25,940 nt of DNA, from NCBI GenBank assembly GCA_015680685.1, contig MNCI01009457.1:172205-198144 (forward strand), in the 5' to 3' direction. Positions 10,331 to 18,581 of the stretch are shown here, piece after piece (positions within the stretch are counted from its first letter, which is position 1; every line of letters begins with the position of its first letter). A program made the translations under genes and the position numbers. This DNA comes from Gnetum montanum (lineage: Eukaryota > Streptophyta > Gnetopsida > Gnetales > Gnetaceae). The notes below the pieces were generated by a model. That model saw only the letters and a program-made list of their open reading frames with translations. It made no database searches and was not told the DNA's origin.

Positions 10331-11160
10331 TGATGAGTCATCATTTGGGGTGACCACGATATCGCATATGCGATATTGCATGCCCAGTCGCGATATCACA
10401 TACGTGATATCGTGACCCATTGCAATGTCTATAAATAAGAGGTGGCTTTTCCAGTTTTAGGCATCTAGATTTAGTCCCTTAGTGAAACTCTCGTAGTTTT
10501 ATCCCTCCATAGATAGAATTATTTTCCAGTGTATGCCCGCAGTGTGGTGATTGTAATTATACAACATCCTTTATTCGAGTGTGACATACTTGGACATGCA
10601 CATGACCAAAAATAAAGATCGAGATTACTTCATCATTGAAGCATTCACTTAGTTTAATTAATTATTTAGCTATTATTTACTGCTTTCCTAATTAATATCT
10701 TCTCACCCTTATCTCATGTTAAATGGTGGAATGAGTACGACTTGATTACAAGCATTTAAGTGTGACTACTTGGTAACCCAATAGTGTACCTAGGATCTGC
10801 ACTTGGTAATCCCAGTGGTAGTCATGCATGAAGTCCAAGATGTGTATGGATAATCAAGGAACAGATGCGCATTTCACTTAGGCTAGTTTAGATTCTTTTA
10901 CCATTTCTCTCTTAGCTTAGATAATATTACTTTCCACTGCCTTTAGGAGTAGCATTAGATTAGAAATCCATCATACACCTCACTCTGGACTAAACCATAC
11001 GTGACAAAGCTAATACTAGTCTAGGTGGAAAGATAGTGAACTGAAACCTAAGGCTAACTATCTAGATACCACAACTAGTCCATCTACGGAGTTCAACTGG
11101 ATCATGTGTGTAATGCTCGTATTCATATGGTTGAGTATAGGGGTATCTGGCCACTCATCA
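10331..11160 (+). repeat. 5' LTR of the inner element (830 bp)
   Basis: It begins TGATGAGTCATCA and ends CCACTCATCA. U3 holds four RATATY cores and TATAAATA at 10430-10437. An AATAAA polyadenylation word lies at about 10610-10616. The partner copy at 17868-18581 matches throughout, except for about 115 bp (equivalent to 10969-11083) that fall in the sequence gap marked by N at 18504. The first 13 bp form a palindrome containing TGAGTCA, the core bound by plant bZIP factors of the GCN4/Opaque2 type; binding here is only an inference. Confidence 0.93.
10358..10437 (+). promoter_or_regulatory. U3 RATATY array and TATA box, inner 5' LTR
   Basis: Cores start at 10358 (GATATC), 10372 (GATATT), 10392 (GATATC) and 10406 (GATATC), giving steps of 14, 20 and 14 bp. 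Exactly 18 bp separate the last core from TATAAATA (10430-10437). Consecutive pairs form 22-bp hairpin-like palindromes of the form CGATATCAC-ATAC-GTGATATCG. The same geometry is seen in the other three Gypsy LTRs of the window. Confidence 0.65.
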
Positions 11161-11180
11161 TTGGCCCCGTTGCTGGGGAC
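11161..11180 (+). other. Primer binding site of the inner element (tRNA-Asp type)
   Basis: TTGGCCCCGTTGCTGGGGAC begins immediately after the LTR. It resembles the TGGCGCCGTTGCCGGGGA-type PBS that is complementary to the 3' end of plant tRNA-Asp and is common in Athila and Tat elements. The differences are consistent with decay. Minus-strand cDNA synthesis would start here. Confidence 0.8.
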
Positions 11181-11302
11181 GGTTCTATTTATCTAGATTA
11201 GGTATATCATACAAGGTCACTGTAAAGGACTTAACAATATATCTTTTAGAAAAATAATAATTATAAAAATTTACACATAAATTCACACACAACTTCATAA
11301 CC

Positions 11303-13285
11303 ATGGCTCTCCTACAAGACTACAACAATGTCACACCAAGTGCGGAAGTTCATTGGAGAACCAACAAACTATATGACAATGAAGATTGGAGTACACAACC
11401 TGAAGTGGGGGTTTCTTATAAACATGAATGAAAGCAACATCATTCCAACACATGAAACCATAACTTACCCATTGACAATGAATGCCTATTGGCCACTACA
11501 AGCTTAACGCAAATACAAGAGGCCATTCGAATCTCCCGTAGGCATCGTAAAGAGAGTCATCTACCCAAGCTCGATTTAAACAACTTTCCTAAATTTTCAG
11601 GAGGCTATGACTTACATCTGCATAAACATTTACAAGCCTTCTACGATGCCTGCACATGGAATAACATTGATAACAAGTGGAAAAAACTTAAGCTCTTCCT
11701 TATGACACTCGTTGACCAAGCAAAAGTATGGTATAGATCATTAAAACCAAATTCAATACGACGTTGGTCAACAATGGTAGAAGTCTTTAATGAAAAATAT
11801 CAAACCTACACAAGAGTATTAGCCTTGAGGAAACAAATCCAAGGATGGAAACAAGCACAACATGAACCCTTGGACATGTCCTTAGAAAGATATTATGCAT
11901 TGTTAAACAACTATCTAGGCCATGGATTTTTTAAGGAAAGGCTAGTGTACCATATCATTGATGGGCTACGTAATGAAATAAGAGAGACCTTAGGAATGTA
12001 TGCCCAAGGTCAACTATACGAACTATGAACCCATCAAGTCCAAGAGCTTGTTAAGTGGGTAGCAAAAGAATAAGGAGCTATGACTAGATGGGAGAGTGTT
12101 GAAAAACATCAATAGGACCAAAATCTCAACTTAACAAAGGTCCATGATCATAAAAAGGAGAAATCAATCAATCTCAAGGTGGAAACATCATCTATGCCAA
12201 CACAACAAACATTAGAAGAGGTCAAGGCAAAGATCAATAAGATGTTGGAATGGACATATCAAAAGTGTGGAGAATTTATCAACATTATTGGAGATAGAGT
12301 TTTGACAACCCAGGAAGCAGGACAAAACATTAAACAATTGGAAAGAAGAGATAAGGAAAATAAGGGCTCAACTACCAATCATACGTATGAATGCAACATA
12401 TGCCTGTACGATCATCCCAAGGGCCAATGCCCAATATTGTTACACTTACATGAGCATTGGGGAAACATGTTACATCTAGAGTTTGTACAGAGGTACTATG
12501 TTTGATCATAGTGGCAACAATCCTAGTCATTGGGAAGACCACCACTAAACTAGAGACACCCTTCGTATCATTCGAATGCAAATGCTTATCTTGTTCAACA
12601 TCTTGTTTCTCCAACTGGGTCAACATACTCTATCTCACCATATTACCATTCTCCTCAATACTATCATCCCATGTCTTCAACACAACCACCACCTTGTGCA
12701 CCTTATACTCCTCCTAACTTTCAACATTCTCATTTTTTCCCTCCTTCTACATCACCACAAACTATTCTTAAGGTGTCTGCACCACTGCAACAACCCACGA
12801 ACATCACTTGTGCTACTACTACCAATAGTAGTGAGAGGCCTCCTCGACATCTAGAGTGCCACTTATTTAAACATGATAGTAAGAAGGGACAACACAATTC
12901 TGAGGCCACTGCTTCCTCCAACTCAGCACAAGTCCCACACTGTGGTGCACCCTCATCTTTGAACCCAATGCCTCATGTAACTTCATTATGGCCACCAACT
13001 CACACTCCAACAACAATACAGTCCAATGAATGCATGAATAGAGAGCGAAAACCCAATCCTTGCATACCATCTAATGGTCCCAAATATCATAGTGGGTCAA
13101 CTCGTTATCCAGGAACTACATCACACAAATTGCCCCACTATGCTTACTATAATCAAGTGTGTGAACCCCGAGAGGGTAAGTATGATCGGACCCCAATATT
13201 TCCAACATGCAAGGATCCTCATCTTTCATTTATTAATCCTTGTCATCCTCAACTAATTAGTTATGGGGGATATCTCCCATTTTAA
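11303..13285 (+). pseudogene. Gag of the inner element (complete length, several stops)
   Basis: A single plus-strand frame can be followed for about 660 codons from ATG 11303 to TAA 13283-13285, interrupted by stops, several of them at positions such as 12026 (TGA), 12071 (TAA), 12113 (TAG) and 12503 (TGA). The capsid-like core (11489-12028) has LPKLDLNNFPKFSGGYDLHL, AKVWYRSLKPNSI and LGHGFFKERL, followed by a charged helical region. The zinc knuckle CNICLYDHPKGQC is at 12392-12430 (CX2CX3HX4C). The tail is Pro, His, Ser and Tyr-rich and ends SYGGYLPF-stop. At the corresponding place the outer element reads on into protease. Compared with the outer gag it lacks about 220 residues at the N-terminus. 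It is the only replication protein this element encodes. Confidence 0.9.
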
Positions 13286-14537
13286 TAACAAGAAGGATTA
13301 ATAAATATTTTTCATTTTCTTTAATTTTACAACTTTTTGTTTTCCAGTTTTTCATTTTTCAACTTCTTGCTTTATCTTTTTACCTTTTTGTCTTTTTTTC
13401 CTTTTACATTTTTTGTAAGTAATCTTGTCTATGAATAAAAAATTGATGTGGATCGTTGGTTGAGGTGTGTTCTATGTTTCCATGTTGTGAGTGGTCAATT
13501 ATTTGGACAGTGAGCCCATTACACCCACTCATCCATTCTACAAATAAGAGGTTCTGTTCGAGGGTACAGTGATGTTCTTGACATTCTTCAAAATTAAAAT
13601 TAATTTTGTGTTCATTGTACCAAGAATGAAGAAGGATGAACCAAGAGGGAATGATTAGGATGTGACATCAAGGGGACTTGTGGATTCTCTTTGGTGACGT
13701 CTATGGGAGTTATCATGCAACATGGTTTTACTAAGATCCTTGTAGATCTAATGAAAAATGGGAGTAAGAGTAATCAAATGGGCACTAAAAAATTAATGTT
13801 GTGCTAGGGGGTTTGATTGGAAAGACATGCACCCATGCCTGAAGGTTGGCAGCTTCTCTAGATTCAGTATTCAAAAAAAAAAGAGAAAAAGAAAAATAAA
13901 AATAGAAGTGCCACAAAACAAAAATCACTTCTCCCTTAGACAAAACGCCAAGTGATCGTATGCCTTGTTGTTATGGTACTTTCATGGTTGTTCATCATGG
14001 GATGAAACAATGCAATGTCACTGATTAGAAGGATGGACTTGATCCTAATCTTGGAACAACAAGTTAATGACACATTAACCATCCTTTACATGTAGGATTC
14101 ACTGTCCCCTGGGTCAGTTACCTCATGTCCCAATCTCTACGATCCCTTCTATACTTTGTCTCATCTCATTATTCATGTAATTGCTGCTCATGCCCTGTGT
14201 AGCATAGAATTCTCATCTCATTCCGGTGATATTTACATGTGTGTGTTCTGTGGAATTAGTGTGGATTACATTTAACCCTTTGAGTGCCCATGAACACTTT
14301 TAAGTGTGGTTACGCAAGGGCATTAAAGGTTAGAACCTACTTTGGGGAGGACCCACTTGTGTAATCTTTTGCAATCTTCACTTATGATATAGCTCATACA
14401 CACCATTTCTCACCCTCAGCTTATTTTTCATAACATTCTTTTCTTACTATTACTATTACCCCTCTGAATTTCAACGTTCCCATGAACCATCACATAACCT
14501 TTTTCTTACCACCCAAGGTTTTATTGATAAAATCCAC
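13286..14537 (+). other. Spacer between gag and ORF2 of the inner element
   Basis: Non-coding. It begins with a T-rich run (about 13300-13430) just after the gag stop, like the T-rich run that follows pol in the outer element. An A/G-rich tract lies at 13870-13908. The segment 14318-14356 matches the outer post-pol spacer. This indicates that the spacer downstream of pol in the outer family is downstream of gag here, with pol absent between them. It ends at the N of 14538. Confidence 0.65.
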
Positions 14538-14538
14538 N
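14538..14538. other. Assembly gap (single N), left edge of a misoriented contig
   Basis: Single N between unrelated sequence on the left and a segment that is an exact reverse complement of 15255-15427 on the right. Unknown sequence may be missing here. Confidence 0.9.
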
Positions 14539-14711
14539 GCACATCGGGGTCTAAACAGGTGGATAACTGAGCAACTTTGGACCCTATATTCGAAAGGTTT
14601 AACACTTCTGAAATGGCCTACATAGAGAAATCAACTATCACACCACAAATATTGATAGTGGTATCTTGCTCCCTATTGTGCCAAAATTGGTATGTCTCTC
14701 CTAGGTACCAT
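14539..14711 (-). repeat. 173-bp exact inverted copy of 15255-15427
   Basis: I aligned it base by base: it is the perfect reverse complement of 15255-15427, and each arm begins on the base right after an N. A perfect 173-bp arm inside an element whose LTRs differ by several percent cannot be an old biological inverted repeat. It is best read as a dovetail overlap between two contigs, one placed backwards. Confidence 0.92.
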
Positions 14712-15076
14712 GCACCACTCTTAGAGAGGGTAGGCCATAATGGGGATCCTTTGAGGTGATCCCTAACGGATTTATGAGTGAATTCTACAAAAGATTCAAA
14801 ATTCAATTCCACAATCACCACAGTGAATGTGGACTTTTTATGGATGGCCTGAACACAATCTTGGGGCAACGTGAGATGTTGTCCCCATTCAGGCACCATT
14901 GCAGCTCCTCCTTCTACTTGCTTGGACTGTACAGTAGGAGGATCTTCTCTTTGAATGCTAAATTATTATTCCTCCTATTCTACATGTTGTTCCACAGGAT
15001 CTTTTCTTCCACCTCTCCATGATCATTTGTTTCCACCTTGAGAAGGACCTTCTTGTTGTCCATGTTTCAGGGCCAT
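14712..15076 (-). pseudogene. N-terminal part of accessory ORF2 (on the misoriented contig)
   Basis: Read on the minus strand, an ATG at 15076-15074 opens a frame beginning MALKHGQQEGPSQGG. It passes a Gln/Glu-rich low-complexity stretch with several CAA- or CGA-derived stops, then reaches VPEWGQHLTLPQDCVQAIHK. The frame continues exactly, without a shift, through the 173-bp overlap into the plus-strand ORF at 15255. On the correct assembly this is therefore the start of ORF2, which would lie in the same orientation as gag. Sequence 15077-15253 (minus sense) upstream of the ATG looks untranslated. The start codon choice is tentative, since no homologue can be aligned here. Confidence 0.7.
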
Positions 15077-15253
15077 ATGCAATCACATGGGACCAATTGT
15101 TAGTAAGGTTGTTACCAAAGTTAGGTTATACCTTACTGCTTGCCTTAATAGATTTACTCTATTTACATGTGATGTTAATTCTTGAAAGGACATGTCCCCA
15201 AAAGATTATAATGTTGAGTTCTCTTTGCTTAGGTGGTTTCCAAATTTAATTTT

Positions 15254-15254
15254 N
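15254..15254. other. Assembly gap (single N), right edge of the misoriented contig
   Basis: Separates the end of the misoriented contig (15253) from the next contig, whose first 173 bases overlap the other end of that contig. No sequence need be missing at the true join. Confidence 0.9.
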
Positions 15255-15427
15255 ATGGTACCTAGGAGAGACATACCAATTTTGGCACAATAGGGAGCAA
15301 GATACCACTATCAATATTTGTGGTGTGATAGTTGATTTCTCTATGTAGGCCATTTCAGAAGTGTTAAACCTTTCGAATATAGGGTCCAAAGTTGCTCAGT
15401 TATCCACCTGTTTAGACCCCGATGTGC
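15255..15427 (+). repeat. 173-bp exact inverted copy of 14539-14711
   Basis: Partner arm of the contig overlap. It encodes ORF2 sequence including WYLGETYQFWHN and the LSTCLDPDV segment in the plus orientation. Confidence 0.92.
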
Positions 15428-16399
15428 GACGAGATTGGTTGGAAAAGGCTTATGGAAGAGATAAAACATTTGGTGAGTTGACGATGAAAGAGAGGATTTA
15501 CTTTAAAATTGGAACATATCACCTCTTCCCCACAAAGAGCTTGAAATGAATATCAACGTATGCGGCTAGAGGATGTGCAGTGCTGATGGGAAATGTTAAC
15601 GCTAACCTGCCTCACCTATATTTAACGGAGATCCTAAGGCAGTTCAAGGAATGAAAAACAAGGAAAATGGCGCTTCCTTTCCCTTGTCTTATTAGGAAGC
15701 TTTGCCAACATGTTGGTATTTGGGGGTACACCAATGATGTCCTTTGAAAAGCCCGGACTACTTCATATGCTGAATTGCTAAAGGTGCCAGCTCCAAGGAA
15801 AAGCACTAGTGAAGAGCTGGGACCAAAACAAGAAGAAGAATAGATGGCTAGACCAACTACAACTTAACTTGTAGGACCCAGCCAACCTGCAAGCACAGGC
15901 CCTAGCCAACAATAGGAAGCAAGGCCTAGCATAGGCTAGGATCAATAGCCATCGCAAGACTATAAACTGTCGATGAGCCATCTTAGGGCCATCGTTGAAA
16001 CAGTCAGTTGGGAAAGTCATGATGACGCAAACCTCTTCTACATTATCAATGATGTCATGTAGCCTACTATTTCATTAGATCACACAAGGAGGGAAGTATC
16101 TATTCACACAGGAGGAGGGAAAAGTAAATGGTCACAAAAGATCTCAAGAAATGCAACATCTTTCCAGGTGCAATTAGAGACTGGTGAAGGAGCCACCGTG
16201 GTGGTCATGCAATACCAAAATGCCATAGGAGTTGTAGAAGTGTTCACTAATCACATCAAAGAATCCTTCAATGTACCTATTGTGACACCAGCAAATTTCA
16301 CAGGAGCACGGGATGCTCAAACTTTGGCTGGAACCTCAATGACTCCTGCAAAACATGAGGATTCTCTTGATTGATTGCTCCAAATAGGGAAAGTAATGA

Positions 16400-16447
16400 C
16401 GCCCCTATTTGACATCCCTTAGGCGCCCCTATTTGACATCCCTTAGG
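16400..16447 (+). repeat. 24-bp tandem duplication within ORF2
   Basis: Two adjacent copies of CGCCCCTATTTGACATCCCTTAGG, 16400-16423 and 16424-16447, appear identical. The unit is 24 bp, so it adds eight codons in frame. The lack of divergence suggests a recent slippage event or an assembly artefact. Confidence 0.85.
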
Positions 16448-17858
16448 ATATTATGGTAATTCAATTAGATCTTATTTCCATGAAGGGGAAGCTGGTCTTA
16501 TCAGAAGTGAGTGCTGAGCATGCTAAAGCTGAGGTGTAGAAACTACAAGAGCAGCTCGTGGCCTTACAAGCAGCACAGCAAGACCCTCTGCAATTTGTTC
16601 CCGTAGACCAGCTAGATAATTTTAGAATTGAGAAACTAACTAAGCTAATAGCGATGAATAAAAAGTTGGTTGATGAAAAAGAGAAGGCCATTTGGGATGC
16701 CTCCGTAGCACAGGTGCAAACTCATGTGCATATCAAGGCACTCAAGGCCTTACAAGAAGAAAAAAAGTAGCTCATTGCAAACAACCTTTGGTTGACTACT
16801 GCAGAAAAGCAAAAGAATGTTCTTGAGGAACACTTCCATCAATTACGAGAAAAATTCATCTGGGTCAACCAAGATGTAAGCCGTTTAGCTAGAGAGAATC
16901 GAATCTCTCAATGGAGGAGGTACGCGCCATTCATCAAAAGTCAACTATTGAGATAAGCGTGTGGAAAAATGAGGCTAAATGACATGAAAAGCTGAAGGAG
17001 CACTTTCGGGATCAGGTGGGGATGTACAAATAGATCCTTGAGAAGGAGATCCATATGGCCAAGGCCCACATCAACACTATTAGTGCTCAACACACTGACT
17101 GGCAAGCCATATTGGATACATATGCCTTCATCCACCAAGCAGAAGTCAAGAGTTGGGCCCTGCAGATTCAGGATTTGACAGGATACATGGAGTTGGCAAA
17201 TCTGAGATATGCCAAACTTTCCATGTTAATAGTAGGGTGCCTGAGGACAAAGCTTGAGCAGCAGGTAGCAACCAACCACATCAAATACGAAGTAGAATTT
17301 GCAGAATGCAAGAAGCTATTGGAGAAACTAGAAGTTGCAAATTCTGAACTTGAGGCGGTGAAAGCCAGCTACCAAGGATAGAAAGGTGTCACAATGTACT
17401 TGGCTCGACGGCTAGTAGATTTTCAAGAATACAAGGATAAAGCCAAAGCCTATGAGAAAGAATGACAGGTGTTTGCGACTTGGTATGTCAAGGCCAATCA
17501 AATGTTTCTGCAACTACCCTGTCCATGGGAAGTGTCGACTCCATCAAACATTGGAACATTAGCATGGACAACACAAGACACATGGACTAAAGAGGAGAAG
17601 CTCTAGGTCATACTTCAATGTCATCAAGCCTCAAAACCTAGAGCACAAGACAAAGGGAAGGCACCAATGGAGGAGCCACCACCACCTGGAACTACATGAG
17701 TTCCAAAATTTTTGTAGTTGTAGCACATCTTCTATGTTGTGTCTTTGTTTTTTATTTTCATTCCACACTGCGGCATAATCCCATTTCTTCCTATCTAATA
17801 ATGCCTTACCTATCCATTGTGTAATCACTATAACTCGAGGATGAGTTTTTATTCAATC

Positions 17859-17867
17859 ATGGGGGTA
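17859..17867 (+). other. Polypurine tract (ATGGGGGTA) of the inner element
   Basis: ATGGGGGTA abuts the first base of the 3' LTR. It parallels ATGGGAGTA in the outer element. A CTCGAGGATGAG word sits about 20 bp upstream, as in the outer element. The 160 bp between the ORF2 stop and this tract hold no gene. Confidence 0.75.
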
Positions 17868-18581
17868 TGATGAGTCATCATTTGGGGTGACCGCAATATC
17901 ACATACGTGATATTGCATGCCTAGTCGCGATATTGCATACACGATATCACGGCCCGTTGCAATGTCTATAAATAAGAGGTAGCTTTCCTAGTTTTAGGCA
18001 TCTAGATTTAGTCCCTTAGCAAAACTCTGGCAGTTTTATCCCTCCAGAGAGAATTATTTTCCAGTGTATGCCTACAGTGTAGTGATTGTAATTGTACAGC
18101 ATCCTTTATTTGAGTGTGACATACTTGGACATGCACATGACCAGAAATAAAGATTGAGATTACTTCATCATTGCAGCATTCACTTAGTTTAATTAATTAT
18201 TTAATTTTTATTTAGTACTTTCCTAGTTAATATCTTCTCACCCTTATCTCATGTTAAATTATGGAATGAGTACGACTTGATTACAAGCATTTAAGTGTGA
18301 CTACTTGGTAACCCAGTAGTGTACCTAGGATATGCACTTGGTAATCCCAGTGGTAGTCATGCACGAAGTCCAAGATGTGTACGGATAATCAAGGAATGGA
18401 TGCTCATCACACTTAGGCTAGTTTAAATTCTCTTACCCTTTCTCTCTTAGCTTAGATAATATTACTTTCCATTGCCTTCAGGAGTAGCATTAGATTAGAA
18501 ACCNCTATGGAGTTCGACCAAATCACACGTGTAACGCTCGTATTCGTACGGTTGAGTGTTGGGGTATCTTGCCACTCATCA
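17868..18581 (+). repeat. 3' LTR of the inner element, with an internal sequence gap
   Basis: It matches the 5' LTR from TGATGAGTCATCA to CCACTCATCA. The N at 18504 replaces about 115 bp that are present in the 5' LTR (10969-11083), so the true length is near 829 bp. RATATY cores start at 17895, 17909, 17929 and 17943 (steps 14, 20, 14), with 18 bp to TATAAATA at 17967-17974. It is followed by the ATGCT target duplication copy and by the other half of the outer gag. Confidence 0.92.
18504..18504. other. Assembly gap (single N) hiding about 115 bp of LTR
   Basis: Alignment to the 5' LTR jumps from the equivalent of 10968 to 11084 at this N. The missing piece is predictable in size from the partner LTR. 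Confidence 0.88.

Larger units (their letters stand above)
15255..17699 (+). pseudogene. Accessory ORF2: putative plant transposon protein-like domain plus coiled-coil region
   Basis: One plus-strand frame runs from the contig start to about 16900, then, after one frameshift near 16905, to a TGA at 17697-17699. Many stops interrupt it. The first part has WLEKAYGRDKTFGELTMKER, then KIGTYHLFPTK and LPFPCLIRKLCQHVGIWG. These resemble the 'putative plant transposon protein' domain (Pfam PF20167 family, from memory), where a helical block ending in FPxLIxxLC is characteristic. The middle is Pro, Gln and Ser-rich. Residues from about 16450 to 17480 are Lys, Glu, Gln and Leu-rich and look like long coiled coil (for example KLLEKLEVANSELEAVKASY). 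The end is KGKAPMEEPPPPG. Its function is unknown. It lies where Athila-type elements carry extra ORFs, between the spacer and the 3' LTR. Confidence 0.72.
10331..18581 (+). mobile_element. Inner gag-only LTR retrotransposon carrying an accessory ORF, nested in the outer gag
   Basis: LTRs at 10331-11160 and 17868-18581 share the termini TGATGAG...CTCATCA. The flanks are ATGCC (10326-10330) and ATGCT (18582-18586), a 5-bp target duplication with one transition. It has a PBS directly after the 5' LTR and a polypurine tract directly before the 3' LTR. The interior encodes a full-length gag frame (11303-13285) and a second long ORF (about 15076 to 17699, scrambled by an assembly error), but I find no protease, RT, RNase H or integrase motif in any frame. 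It is thus a non-autonomous element that presumably used pol from relatives. Its LTR ends, PBS, gag and spacer are homologous to those of the outer element, so the two are related families. The LTR pair differs by roughly 8-10% by eye. Confidence 0.92.

Noticed and set aside
14539-15427. A 173-bp inverted repeat that could be read as a MITE, hairpin or palindromic gene
   Set aside because: Both arms begin at assembly Ns, match perfectly and dovetail, and carry one continuous protein frame. An assembly error explains all of this.
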